Assembly: GCA_020353195.1 (NCBI GenBank)
Contig: CP070691.1
Coordinates: 1,305,625 to 1,340,616 of the forward strand
Source: Phycisphaerales bacterium
GTDB lineage: Bacteria; Planctomycetota; Phycisphaerae; UBA1845
Length of the DNA: 34,992 nt
Direction of reading: 5' to 3'
Position numbers and translations under genes: made by a program. Numbering within the stretch: the stretch's first letter is position 1; each line of letters opens with the position of its first letter. A model generated the notes under the pieces. It searched no databases, was not told where the DNA came from, and saw nothing but the letters and a program-made list of their open reading frames with translations. Below are positions 1 through 10,600 of this stretch, piece by piece.

Positions 1-1
1 C

Positions 2-1171
<1,170 letters not shown>

Positions 1172-1289
1172 ACTAGGACGACACCCCTGGCGGCATGCGT
1201 GCATTGCACACGTGCTCGGGAGTGCCCGTGCCAACTCCGCTCTGTCGGTTACGGTCTGCGTGACGCGTAAAAGAGGAGGCATTCGGGAG

Positions 1290-2579
1290 ATGCTTCGGAA
1301 TACTGAGTTCGCGATCGTCGATGTCGAGACTACGGGTCTGTTTCCGAAAGCGGGGGATCGGATAATTGAGATCGCAATCATCCGTGTGGATTCGCGAGGG
1401 AAGAGTCTTCACGATTACGCTACATTGATAAACCCCCAGCGTGATCTTGGCCCGATTCATATTCATGGCTTAACAGCACGAGATGTAATACATGCCCCGA
1501 TGTTTGAGGAAGTGGCTGGCGACGTGTTGTCTCTCCTGGGCGGTGCAGTCGTTGTCGCGCATAATGCTGAGTTCGATATGCGCTTTGTCAAGTCAGAAAT
1601 GGCTCGGATCGGATGTGACCTCCCTGATCCCCCCTTGTTGTGTACGATGCGCCTTGCCAGGAGAGTAGGCGTCACCATCCCCAGCCGAAAACTGGAGGCA
1701 TTGTGCAGGTATTTCGGCATCACGGTGGCGCGAGCGCACTCAGCCTATGCGGATGCCTGCGCAACAGCAGAACTTTTCAACGAATGCGTCGCCCGATTGG
1801 GCAATCGCGACGCCCTGTCCTTGGCCGAGATAGGTGTGCAAGCGCCGGTCATACCAGCCAGTTGTTGGCCAAGTCGCCGCAGAAGTGGAAGATCGTACAG
1901 GCGACGAGACGCGGCTCAACGGGGAGCCTTGGAACCTCCGTACCTGGCTCGTCTTGTCGCCGAGCTTCCTGCGACCGGCGACTCCGATGCAGACCTCGAC
2001 CCGTATCTGGCGCTTCTGGATAGAGTACTGGAGGATCGTAGAGTAACACGCGATGAGGTCGCCGAACTACAGTTCGTCGTCGCCGAACTAGGAATACCTG
2101 GGCATCGAGTGAAACATGCGCACCAACTATACATGCATGATCTGATGGAAGTCGCACTTGAGGACAATGTAATCACGGACAGCGAGCAGACGGATTTCGA
2201 GGAAGTGCGCACTCTCTTGGGTATCTCTGATGCGGAGTATGCGAGGTTGCTCGACGACGCTAAGCAAGGAGGCACGGCTGGAGGGGACGTGCGAGGCCGT
2301 CATGTTATGCCTCGGGCGCCAGTGACAGGGCGGAGCGTGTGCTTCACAGGGACGTTTGTCTGCAGAATCGACAACGAGCCTGCGACAAGAGCGTTTGCAG
2401 AAGAAGTTGCTGCGAAGAACGGAATGGTCGTGAAGAAGACCGTCACCAAGAAGCTCCACTATTTGGTGACACCAGATCCTGACTCGATGTCAGGCAAAGC
2501 TAGGAAGGCGCGCGAATATGGCGTACGAATCATCGCGGAGCCGGTTTTCTGGAGAATGATGGGCATTCAAGTGGGTTAG
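1290..2579 (+). CDS. DnaQ-type 3'-5' exonuclease with C-terminal BRCT domain
   Basis: Probable DEDDh-family 3'-5' exonuclease, as in the epsilon proofreading subunit or repair nucleases. Motif residues are visible: D11 and E13 in VDVETTG, D96 in AHNAEFD, H150 and D155 in AHSAYADACA. Residues 1-170 are the nuclease. About 230-335 is a helical acidic segment that may be TerB-like or EF-hand-like (uncertain). About 347-429 is a BRCT domain (GRSVCFTGTF, KKLHYLVTPDP). I chose the ATG at 1290 because AGGAGG at 1274-1279 lies 10 bases upstream; the frame stays open further upstream but without a ribosome site. It sits 118 bases after ligA, so both neighbours end in BRCT domains, which suggests a DNA repair or lagging-strand role (inference). 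The gene is clearly less GC-rich than its neighbours: 28 G+C in 60 bases at 1441-1500 against 42 in 60 at 3001-3060. Confidence 0.87.
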   Translation: MLRNTEFAIVDVETTGLFPKAGDRIIEIAIIRVDSRGKSLHDYATLINPQRDLGPIHIHGLTARDVIHAPMFEEVAGDVLSLLGGAVVVAHNAEFDMRFVKSEMARIGCDLPDPPLLCTMRLARRVGVTIPSRKLEALCRYFGITVARAHSAYADACATAELFNECVARLGNRDALSLAEIGVQAPVIPASCWPSRRRSGRSYRRRDAAQRGALEPPYLARLVAELPATGDSDADLDPYLALLDRVLEDRRVTRDEVAELQFVVAELGIPGHRVKHAHQLYMHDLMEVALEDNVITDSEQTDFEEVRTLLGISDAEYARLLDDAKQGGTAGGDVRGRHVMPRAPVTGRSVCFTGTFVCRIDNEPATRAFAEEVAAKNGMVVKKTVTKKLHYLVTPDPDSMSGKARKAREYGVRIIAEPVFWRMMGIQVG

Positions 2580-2585
2580 CGGAGA

Positions 2586-2597
2586 TTGCACGTGCAA
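2586..2597. promoter_or_regulatory. 12-bp perfect palindrome upstream of the CDF transporter
   Basis: TTGCACGTGCAA is its own reverse complement and lies 59 bases before the transporter start, within a 76-base intergenic gap. A related imperfect form, TTGCACACGTGC, occurs near 1212, ahead of the exonuclease gene. This could be an operator for a dimeric regulator, but no regulator gene is adjacent and a palindrome of this length can arise by chance. Confidence 0.3.
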
Positions 2598-2655
2598 ACC
2601 GCGAGCTACCCGCTCGGTATGCGAGTACGATACGGGCGGCATCAGGAGAGATGCG

Positions 2656-3582
2656 TTGAGCGACGCGCCTGATCGAGATTCCGGTTACGTGGGCGACGTG
2701 CAACGGGTCACCTGGGCGGGACTCGTCGCCAACGTGCTGCTCGCGATCCTCAAATTCGTCGGCGGCATCCTGGGGTCGAGCCAGGCCATCGTGGCCGACG
2801 CCGTCCACACGCTGTCCGACAGCAGCACCGACGTGGCCATCCTCATCGGCGTCCGCTACTGGTCGATGCCACCCGACGAGGAGCACCCCCATGGGCACCG
2901 CCGGATCGAAACCGTGGTCACCTCCGTCATCGCTCTGGCTCTGCTGCTGGTCGGCGCGGGCCTGCTCTACAACGCCCTGACGACGCTACGCGACCCCGAT
3001 GCGGACCCGCCCGGCTGGATCGCGTTTGCGGCTGCCGCGGTGTCGATTGCGACAAAGGAGGCCCTCTATCAGTGGACGGCGGCGGTCGGCAAGCGGCTGC
3101 GATCCTCCGCGTTGACTGCCAACGCCTGGCATCATCGTTCAGACGCCCTCAGCTCGGTGCCGGCGGCGCTGGCCGTGGGCGGGGCCGCCCTCAGTCCGAA
3201 CTGGGTGTTTCTCGATCACGTCGGCGCGGTGGTGGTGTCGTTGTTCATTCTACAGGCGGCATGGAGCATCGGCCGGCCCGCCCTCGGCCAGCTGATTGAC
3301 ACGGGCGCGCCGAAACAGGATCGCGAACGAATCAGACGAATCGCCCTCGCCACCGACGGCGTCAAGCACGTGCACGCCCTGCGGACCCGCTACGTTGGCC
3401 ACGGGCTGCAGGTGGACCTGCACATCCACGTCGACGGCGGCATGAGTGTGCGCGCCGGCCATGACATCTCCCGCCGGGTCAAGCGCCAGCTGCTGAACGA
3501 GGGCCCCGACATCCTGGATGTGGTCGTCCACCTGGAACCCGTCGACGACGGTGGGAGCAGCACGCGCGGGCAACCCTCCTGA
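2656..3582 (+). CDS. Cation diffusion facilitator (CDF) family metal transporter
   Basis: An inner-membrane divalent metal/proton antiporter of the CDF family; the metal (Zn, Fe, Mn, Co or Cd) is not predictable here. The 308-residue length is typical. Membrane segments show the paired metal-site motifs: ADAVHTLSDSSTD in an early helix and HHRSDALSSVPA in a later one. They are joined by the HPHGHRRIETV segment that follows the second helix in this family. The C-terminal 80 residues form the usual cytoplasmic ferredoxin-like domain (VKHVHALRTRYVGHGLQVDL, DVVVHLEPV). I chose the TTG at 2656 because AGGAGAG at 2644-2650 is well placed. An ATG at 2651 would read ATG CGT TGA and stop, so it is a false start. 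The gene appears monocistronic and converges on the helicase gene. Confidence 0.9.
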   Translation: MSDAPDRDSGYVGDVQRVTWAGLVANVLLAILKFVGGILGSSQAIVADAVHTLSDSSTDVAILIGVRYWSMPPDEEHPHGHRRIETVVTSVIALALLLVGAGLLYNALTTLRDPDADPPGWIAFAAAAVSIATKEALYQWTAAVGKRLRSSALTANAWHHRSDALSSVPAALAVGGAALSPNWVFLDHVGAVVVSLFILQAAWSIGRPALGQLIDTGAPKQDRERIRRIALATDGVKHVHALRTRYVGHGLQVDLHIHVDGGMSVRAGHDISRRVKRQLLNEGPDILDVVVHLEPVDDGGSSTRGQPS

Positions 3583-3681
3583 ATCACCGGGCGCCATCCC
3601 GCATGGTCTGCAAGGCACGATCCATCGGCAACGAGTCGGCGGCTGGACGGACGCTGGTCGGTAGGCGGGTGGGCGAACCGG

Positions 3682-4992
3682 CTAGCGCCGGCGGCGGCGG
3701 GCGGGGCGGAACTTGCCTCCCAACGTGCGCGTGGGCGCGGCGACCGGAGCCTCGATTCCCGCCGCGGGAGAATGCAGAGGCTGGCTGTAGCGGGATGCGA
3801 CCGGCGGCGCCTCCTCGGGTGGGGGCTCGGTCTGCTTCTTTCTCGGCGGGACGGTGGGCGTGAAGCCGTCCACCGTATACTGCTGAATCTCCTTGTTGAT
3901 CAACTTCTCGACCTCCGTCAGCTCCTTACCCTCTTCGTAGGTGACGAAGGTGAACGCCTTGCCCTGGGCCCCCATGCGGCTGGTGCGCCCGATGCGGTGG
4001 ACATACGACTCGGAGTCCTGCGGGATGTCGTAATTGATGATGTGCGAGATGGCACTGACGTCGATGCCCCGAGCGGCGAGGTCGGTGGCCACCAGCAGCT
4101 TGATATGGTGCTTGCGAAACCGCTGCATCACCTTCTCGCGTCGGGCCTGCACCAGATCGCCGTGAATCTCCCTGGCTTCGATACCGGCCTGGTAGAGTTT
4201 CTTCGCGAGTTTGCGGGCCATGTGCTTCGTGTTGCAGAAGATGATGGCGAGCGTGGGGTCCTCCTGCTTGAGCAGCAACATCAGTAGCCGAAACTTGTCC
4301 GGGGATTCAACGGTGCAGTAGAACTGGTCGGTCTCCTCAACCGTCAGCTTGTCGAACGAGACGTTGACCTCCACGGGGTCGGTAGTAAAGCGTCGAATCA
4401 GCCGCTTGATCTCGTCGTCGACGGTGGCGGAAACGAACACCGTTTGGTGGGGGTGCCTGATCTGCCCGAGGATGGCGCGGATGTCGTCGCGGAAGCCGAT
4501 ATCGAGCATGCGGTCGACCTCGTCGAGGATCGCGACCCGGATGCCGTCCAGCGGCAGCTTCCGGCGCCGCATCAGGTCGAGGACCCGTCCGGGCGTCCCC
4601 ACGACGAAATGCGGCCTCTTGCCGAGTAGATGCAGCTGATGGCTGATCCGCTGCCCGCCGTAGACGGGAACGCAGTTCAGGTCGCAGAACTCGGCGATCC
4701 GCCGGATCTCGCCGGCGACCTGGCTGGCCAGCTCACGGGTGGGAACCAGACAGATTGCCTGGAGGCGACCGGCCGGGTCCAGCCGCTGCAGCGTCGGGAC
4801 GCCGAAGGCGGCCGTCTTGCCGGTGCCCGTGCGGGCCTGGCCGGCGACGTCGCGCCCCTGCATCAGGAGCGGGATCATCCGGCGCTGGATGTCGGTCGGA
4901 GCCTCGAACCCCATCCTGGCCAGCGCCTTGGTGATATGAGGTTCCACGCCCAACTCGGCGAATTCAGCAGGCAGTTTGACGTGCTTGTGCAT
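3682..4992 (-). CDS. DEAD-box RNA helicase, RhlE-like
   Basis: ATP-dependent RNA unwinding enzyme, likely acting in ribosome assembly or RNA turnover. Motifs run in order: F11 and Q36 of the Q motif, motif I ARTGTGKT (53-60), PTRELASQ, TPGRVLDL, motif II ILDEVDRMLDIGF, motif III SAT, then IIFCNT, LLVATDLAARGIDV (motif V) and HRIGRTSRMG (motif VI). Motif II reads D-E-V-D rather than D-E-A-D, a tolerated variant. The last 60 residues are a basic, proline-rich tail ending RRRRR, typical of RhlE-type C-terminal extensions that bind RNA. The start at 4992 follows a promoter-like TTTACG/TATACT pair and a leader of roughly 40 bases; no strong ribosome site is visible. Its closest subfamily (RhlE, CsdA or DbpA) was not resolved. 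Confidence 0.92.
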   Translation of the reverse strand: MHKHVKLPAEFAELGVEPHITKALARMGFEAPTDIQRRMIPLLMQGRDVAGQARTGTGKTAAFGVPTLQRLDPAGRLQAICLVPTRELASQVAGEIRRIAEFCDLNCVPVYGGQRISHQLHLLGKRPHFVVGTPGRVLDLMRRRKLPLDGIRVAILDEVDRMLDIGFRDDIRAILGQIRHPHQTVFVSATVDDEIKRLIRRFTTDPVEVNVSFDKLTVEETDQFYCTVESPDKFRLLMLLLKQEDPTLAIIFCNTKHMARKLAKKLYQAGIEAREIHGDLVQARREKVMQRFRKHHIKLLVATDLAARGIDVSAISHIINYDIPQDSESYVHRIGRTSRMGAQGKAFTFVTYEEGKELTEVEKLINKEIQQYTVDGFTPTVPPRKKQTEPPPEEAPPVASRYSQPLHSPAAGIEAPVAAPTRTLGGKFRPARRRRR

Positions 4993-5035
4993 GAGCGTTC
5001 AATGCCGGGGCAGCCGGCCGGTCCACAACCCCAAC

Positions 5036-5064
5036 AGTATATAGCCCCCGTCACGCAGCGTAAA
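5036..5064 (-). promoter_or_regulatory. Sigma-70-like promoter for the DEAD-box helicase
   Basis: Read on the minus strand, TTTACG (5059-5064) and TATACT (5036-5041) are separated by 17 bases, about 45 bases before the helicase start codon. It lies in the 130-base gap after the TPR gene. The -35 matches 4 of 6 consensus bases and the -10 matches 5 of 6. Confidence 0.45.
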
Positions 5065-5122
5065 CACGAGGCGTCCACGCCAACAGGCGGCGCCGTCCCG
5101 GTGCGACGCGCTGGGCGGCGGA

Positions 5123-6211
5123 TCACCGGGACTCACTCGACACTGAACCAACCGCGCCGATGAGGTCGAGCATCCGCTTGCGGTCCGGGTGGTCAGGCTG
5201 CAGCTCGAGCGCGATCTGCCACTGGCGGGCGGCGTCGGTTCGGCGGCTCGCCTCCCAGTACGCATTGCCCAGACGATAACGCAGTTCCGCCGACGCAGGC
5301 GCTGCGTCGGCGCCCCGTTCCAGGTACTGAATGTACGTCGCCAACTCACCCTGGCGGCTGCAACGCCGGGCCATTGCGTCGTAGGCGTCAGCCAGCGCCG
5401 GACCGTAGCGCTGGGGATCGAGCTCGATCGCACGTTGGAGCCGGGCGAAGTACTCGTCGGTAGCGTCGACGCCCAGGGCCGCCCGGGCGGATCGGAAGTA
5501 ATAGCCTGCCTGCTCTTTCGCCGGTACGTGGTTTTCGATTGAGCGGTAAACCGCCAGCGCTTCCGCATGCCGCCCGGCGGCAAGCCAGATGTCACCGTGC
5601 AACAGACGGGTCGCGGCGTCCTCGAGCCCGCCGTCGATGGCCTGCTGTATGCGGTAGATGGCGGACGAAGGTGGACAGCCATAGTACGTATCCGGTCGGT
5701 TCGGCACCGGGCCAAGCAGGTAGTATTCCCCGACGATCCGGCCCGGCGACGCTCCGGGCACGCGGCGGATCGAGATCGTCCCCAGGAACTGCTTCAGCTC
5801 GTAGTAGGCCCTGGCGAGTCGGACGTGCAACTGAGGATCGCGGCGGTGAAGACCCTCCGCCTGCTCGAACGCTTCCGCCGCCAAGGCATGCCGACCCCGG
5901 TCCGTATACCAGTCGCCCAGGCGGACGTATTCCGCCGCAGCCCGGTCATTCGCCCCTAGTCGCGCATACGTCCGGGCAAGCAGGGCGCGGTATTGAACGT
6001 GCTCCGGCTCCAGCCGTACGGCGGACTCCAGCAGCGAGGCGGCGTGATCGTGGCGGCCCGCCTCCACCGCTTCGCGAGCTTCGGCGTACAGACTGGCCGC
6101 CCCGACCGGCGCCGACGTCGTGGGAACGTCAGCCTGGGCAGGGGGGGGCCAGCACGCGATCTGCAGAACCACCACGTATGCACCGACCCGTCGCTCACGC
6201 ATGAAGCCCAT
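5123..6211 (-). CDS. Exported tetratricopeptide-repeat protein
   Basis: I do not recognise a specific function. The N-terminus has a basic start, a hydrophobic stretch (AYVVVLQIACW) and an A-Q-A cleavage site, so export by Sec is likely. The rest is made of TPR-type helical pairs: AASLLESAVRLEPEHVQYR, AAEAFEQAEGLHRRDPQL, RLQRAIELDPQRYGPALADAYD, and at the C-terminus RLGNAYWEASRRTDAARQWQ followed by ALELQPDHPDRK. A non-TPR segment with Y-Y-G-C-P-P sits in the middle. Such proteins scaffold periplasmic complexes. The start could be the ATG at 6211 or the in-frame ATG at 6202; neither has a good ribosome site. It is co-directional with the helicase and with the histidine kinase 61 bases upstream, so an operon is possible. 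Confidence 0.8.
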   Translation of the reverse strand: MGFMRERRVGAYVVVLQIACWPPPAQADVPTTSAPVGAASLYAEAREAVEAGRHDHAASLLESAVRLEPEHVQYRALLARTYARLGANDRAAAEYVRLGDWYTDRGRHALAAEAFEQAEGLHRRDPQLHVRLARAYYELKQFLGTISIRRVPGASPGRIVGEYYLLGPVPNRPDTYYGCPPSSAIYRIQQAIDGGLEDAATRLLHGDIWLAAGRHAEALAVYRSIENHVPAKEQAGYYFRSARAALGVDATDEYFARLQRAIELDPQRYGPALADAYDAMARRCSRQGELATYIQYLERGADAAPASAELRYRLGNAYWEASRRTDAARQWQIALELQPDHPDRKRMLDLIGAVGSVSSESR

Positions 6212-6272
6212 GATACGACAGGCGGGGCACGTACGCTACCCGACCACCGGCAGTGATGTCTGGACGGAACCG

Positions 6273-7073
6273 TCAGCTCGCGGCGGGCAGAACCGTTCGA
6301 AACGTCGTTCCCACACCGACTTCGCTGTCGACCGAAATGGTGCCCCGGTTCTCGTGGACGATGTCCCGGCAGACCGCCAACCCCAGCCCGACCCCGGGAC
6401 CCCGCCCGGACTTGCCTCCGCTCTTGGAGGTCACGAAGGGATCGAAGATGCGGTCCACCATATCGGGGGGAATCCCACAGCCGTTGTCCCGCACCGATAT
6501 CGCAACAGAGTCGTCGTCCACACCTGAGGCGGCGATCGTGATCGCACCTGATTGCTCGCCGATCGCCTGGCGGGCGTTGATCAGCAGGTTGAACAGCACC
6601 TGGTGCAGCTGTGTCGGATCGGCGTGTACGGTCAGACCCTCGCTGACGTCGATGGTCAGGGTGATCCCGTCCTTGGCAAGGTCGCGGCAGAGGCAGGCAA
6701 CGGCCTCCTCCACCACTTCGCGGACGCGGACTGCCTGCACCGTCTGCGACTCGCTCGCCGCGACTCCAAGGATGCGATCGCTCATCGCCGTCGCGATGGC
6801 GGATTGCTTCAGCGTCATCTGGAGGGCCTTCTTCATCAGTTCAACGTCGCCCGAGTCGAGGGAGTACTTGGCGTAGCCAATGACCGGCGTCAACAGGTTG
6901 TTGAACTCATGAGCGATCGTGGCTGCGGCCGTGCCCAACATGGTGAGTCGGTGCAGCTGCCGCACTTCGTCCCGCATGGCCGCCATCTGCTGTAGTGGGG
7001 AGCCGACAGGCGGGTTGGCCACTTCCTCGCCGGGGGTGACCCCGGCGCCCGTCTGAAGCATGGCTTGAGGCAT
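6273..7073 (-). CDS. Soluble orphan sensor histidine kinase
   Basis: Autophosphorylating kinase of a two-component system. The phosphoacceptor is H55 in AHEFNNLLTPVIGY, an NtrB/PAS-kinase style H-box. The ATPase domain follows with an N box (NLLINARQAI), G1 (DNGCGIP), F box (FDPFVTSK) and G2 (GVGLGLAV). There is no membrane segment and only about 40 residues before the dimerisation helix, so no sensory domain is encoded and input must come from a partner protein. No response regulator lies in the window. The start at 7073 is supported by GGAGGT (minus strand, 7077-7082) five bases upstream. Phosphorylation target unknown. Confidence 0.92.
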   Translation of the reverse strand: MPQAMLQTGAGVTPGEEVANPPVGSPLQQMAAMRDEVRQLHRLTMLGTAAATIAHEFNNLLTPVIGYAKYSLDSGDVELMKKALQMTLKQSAIATAMSDRILGVAASESQTVQAVRVREVVEEAVACLCRDLAKDGITLTIDVSEGLTVHADPTQLHQVLFNLLINARQAIGEQSGAITIAASGVDDDSVAISVRDNGCGIPPDMVDRIFDPFVTSKSGGKSGRGPGVGLGLAVCRDIVHENRGTISVDSEVGVGTTFRTVLPAAS

Positions 7074-7096
7074 TGGACCTCCGAGAAAGGGCGTGT

Positions 7097-7102
7097 ACTA
7101 TA
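7097..7102 (-). promoter_or_regulatory. -10 element TATAGT for the histidine kinase
   Basis: The minus strand reads TATAGT here, identical to the -10 boxes at 26938 and 27143. Transcription would begin near 7090, leaving a short leader that contains the kinase ribosome site. No convincing -35 is visible. On the plus strand the overlapping TACTAT (7096-7101) has TTGGAC (7073-7078) 17 bases upstream, so the same spot could also fire toward the small gene at 7168. Confidence 0.35.
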
Positions 7103-7167
7103 GACCAGACCGTTTCGCTAGATATCGGCTAACCCTCTACGGAAACTTGAAGGCGCAGGGAGCCTGC

Positions 7168-7467
7168 GTGGACGAGTCCGTACAATTCGAGGAAATTCTG
7201 GCGGCCGCGGAGAAGATGGGCATCGCGGTTCGGGCGGAACCGCTCGGCGGCGAGGGAGGTGGGCTCTGCCGCTTGCGGGGCCGAACCGTCCTCTTCGTTG
7301 ATACGATGGCCGACCTCGCCACGCGGCGTCAGCGCGCGCTCGAAGCCCTTGCCCAGGTGCCCGAAATCGATGGGCATTATCTGCGTCCTGACGTGCGGGA
7401 TCAGATCGATCGCATTCGCGCCGGTGGATCCTCGCCGCCACAGGGCGCCGACTCGCAACCCTCGTGA
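7168..7467 (+). CDS. Small conserved-looking protein of unknown function
   Basis: A soluble protein of about 99 residues with no signal peptide and no motif I can name. It is mixed alpha/beta: FEEILAAAEKMGIAVRAEPL, then a glycine-rich turn, then CRLRGRTVLFVDTMADLATR, then a helical tail (RALEALAQVPEID). The frame is open from a GTG at 7093, but that GTG lies inside the promoter-like TACTAT element. The GTG at 7168, with CAGGGAG at 7156-7162 just before it, is a better start. It is divergent from the histidine kinase. Coding status rests on length, composition and the ribosome site. Confidence 0.6.
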   Translation: MDESVQFEEILAAAEKMGIAVRAEPLGGEGGGLCRLRGRTVLFVDTMADLATRRQRALEALAQVPEIDGHYLRPDVRDQIDRIRAGGSSPPQGADSQPS

Positions 7468-7572
7468 ACATCCGGGCCTGTTCGGCACTGTCGTAGCGGC
7501 ATCGGCGCCGGCGTGGGGCGCTGCGCGGCCGTCCCTCCGGTTCGAGTCGACATGAGCCGCGCCAGAAAGGCT

Positions 7573-7610
7573 GACGGGATTGCCGGACGCGGTGGCCCGG
7601 CAATCCCGTC
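7573..7610 (-). terminator. 14-bp perfect inverted repeat, probable terminator of the giant secreted gene
   Basis: GACGGGATTGCCGG (7573-7586) and CCGGCAATCCCGTC (7597-7610) are perfect complements around a 10-base loop. It sits 50 bases past the stop codon of the minus-strand gene ending at 7660. On that strand the stem is followed by AGCCTTTCT, so the U tract is weak. It could also end transcripts of the convergent small gene. Confidence 0.55.
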
Positions 7611-7659
7611 GAATCCGTCAAGGCTACGTCGCCGTAGCAGTTAAGGTTTCATCACACCT

Positions 7660-10600
7660 CTAGATCGGTCCGAAGAACACCCACCAGAAGACCTCGAGGT
7701 CGAAGTAATCCACGACGGCGTCTCCGTCGAGGTCCGTGCACTCGCAGCCGGCAGCAGTCGGTCCTTCGACGAAGCATCGCTGGAAGATCTGGAAGTCCTT
7801 CAGGTCGATGTCGTCGTCACCGTCGAAGTCAGCTCCGTTGCAGTCGAGGCACTCGTCGGGGACCCCGTTGGCGTCGACGTCGTCGGAGGTTCCGGCCGCG
7901 ATGTCGCACCCGTCGATGATGCCGTTCTCGTTGCAGTCCTCGAGCGAGTAGCTGGTGTACTGACAGTTGTCCGGGATACCGTCGCCGGGAGCATTCCCTT
8001 GATCATCACCGCAGTCACACAGCTGGGTGCGGGCGCCGGTCCCTTCGTCCACGAGGTAGACGTCGCAGCCGGCTCGACTGATAAAGCAGTCAGCGGGCAG
8101 CGGGTCCACCCCATTCCACATGGCCTCGTCGCAGCTGTTGTAAATCCCCACGGTGGTCGTAAACCAGCCGATGTTGTTCGTGTTGACGTCGCAGGTATCC
8201 GGAACGCCGTTGCCGTCGCAGTCGTTCGCTCCGGCGAGGATCTCCAGCGGATCCAGGCAGTTCGGGTCAGTCGGGATTCCTTCCTTGAGGCCAAGGTTGT
8301 AGAACACGCAATCGTCGTTGCAGTCCTGGCAACGGTCGGGGATGTTGTCCGAGTTCTCGTCGGCGACGAGGCCTGCATCGATGGCTTCTTGGTCGTATCG
8401 GTCGTCGCGGTCGCAGTCCTTGCCGTCGCGGTAGTAGACGTTGTCGATGTACCGCAGTGACGTCGGGTCATTCCCGTGGAATATCATGTTCCTCGTGACC
8501 TGACCGGGCGCCAGCGGCGACTTGCCCCAGTTGTACGGTACCGTCTGGTACAGAGTCTGCCTCTCGCTCGCGGATTTCACGACCTCCATCTGCCCGCGGC
8601 TGGTGCTGACGCGCATCCTCAGGTTGAGCGGTTGATCAAGGCCCCAGCCGAGCGAGGTATCCCACCAGCGAAGCATTGTCTCGGAGTCGCGGTTCCACAC
8701 TTCGAGCTTGAACGGCTCAATCGGATCGTCGTCCTGATAGATAATCATGCCCGCCAACGGGCTGTATCTGCCGTGGGTGGCGGTCGTGCTCACGCGGACT
8801 CCGTCGTCACAGAAATCGGCGAGGGTCATGTAGAAGAGGTCAAACAGGTCGTAGTTGGTCGAATCGATCTGGAGTTTGAACGACCACTCCTGGATGCCCG
8901 GTTCCGTCTCGACGTCCGGATAAAGCGGCGTACCGATTCCTCTGGCTCCAGGCGCGGTGGCGGGATCGATGACGAGCGACTGGCCCCAACCGGACGGGCC
9001 GGGATCGACGTTCACGATGCCATCCGCATACCCGAGCGTGCTGTGCCACAGGAGGCGGTGCCACCAGCCCTGCTGGCCTCCGATGTCCTCACCGGCGACG
9101 AAGTCCGGAGACTCGAAACCGTTCGTACCGGCGGCGTAACTGTCCACCTGGCAAACATCAAGGATGCCGTTCGCATCGGTGTCGAGCGTTCCGCCCGCAC
9201 CGCCGCTGCCGCCGTTGTCGTCGATCTCGCAGGAGTCGAGCGTGCCCGACCGGTCGCAGTCCAGGCAGCGATTCTCGATGATCTCGCATTCGTCCATTGT
9301 GCCGTTGCCGTTGCAGTCCGGGGCGCCCGCACGTATGTCAGCCGTGTCGTGGATCCCGTTGAAGTTGCAGTCCGGGAACGGCAGGTCCGCACCCAGGTTG
9401 CAGAGCTGCACGTTATCCATGTAGAAATCGTGCACCTGCCCCGCGGTCCCGCCCGACCAGGAGGGCGTCCAGTTCAGCGTGTTGTCGAACTGGGCCATGT
9501 GCTGTCCGCCCCCTCCGGGCCCGCCGGTGACCCAGATGGTGGTCGCCGCGGAGCCGAAGGTGAACCCCAGCTCGGTAGGCTGCATCGAACCGCCGTCCTT
9601 GAACAGCCAGATCCCGATCTCGTCACAGACATTCACAGTCCACCGGAACGCCGTGGGGTCGGTGGGCGCGGTGAAGATGTAGACAAAACCGCTGCCGTCA
9701 TCACCCACCATGATCACGTTCTGGAGGTCGGGCGTTGCATTCGTGCTCATGTCGTACACCGCGAACTCGAGGTAGACCACTTCCATCTCGTTCGCGTCGA
9801 CGACCGCTACCTGCGTTGCATCGGCGGTCGCGTCGTTCGTGACCTTGTAGTCGAAGAACAGCACCTGCCGCGAGGCGTCCTCCGTCATGTACTCGGGAAG
9901 CGAGTAGAGCGGCGAGTTGACACGGTCGTCGTTCGAGGTCCCCTGGATCTTGAGCGTCCAACCGTCGACGTTGCAGGCGTCGAGGAGCTCGGCCACGTCG
10001 AAGACGCCGGTGCCGTCGCCGCCCGCTTTCACCCACTGCATCTCAGGGTCGGTCTCGGCGGTCGGCTGCCCGTCGATCGGCCCCAGGACGTAGCCTTCAT
10101 CCGTGTTGAAATCCCACGGCCAGAAGCAGTAGCTCCCGCTGTCGCACTCGTCCGGGACGCCATTGGTGTTGGCGTCGACGGACCAGTTGTAGTAAATGTC
10201 GCAGAAGTCGATCTGCCCGTTCCCGTTGCAGTCACCGCCGTAGTGCTCGCAATGGTCGAGCAGACCGTTGCCGTCGCAGTCGGTGTCGGACCCGTCCGCA
10301 AGCTCACACTCATCGGGAATGTAGTTGACGTTGCAGTCGTTGTCTGTGAGCTGGCAGTCGTCGGGGATTCCGTCGTCGTTGCAGTCGGGATTGCAATTCG
10401 AGTAGCAGAAGAACGGTCCGCCCGGAGCGGTGCTGTTCACGTCGATCTCGCACTCGTCCGGAACGGTGTTTCCGTTGCAGTCCTCGCTCGTGGCGCCGGC
10501 GATGTCCAGCCCGTCCCCGACTCCGTTGCTGTTGCAGTCGGCCGTGTCGCACTCGTCCGGAATCCCGTTGTCCGGCGTGAAGTCACAGGCGCCGGGCACG

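Noticed and set aside
2651-2659. ATG at 2651 as start of the CDF gene
   Set aside because: It reads ATG CGT TGA. The correct frame starts at TTG 2656.
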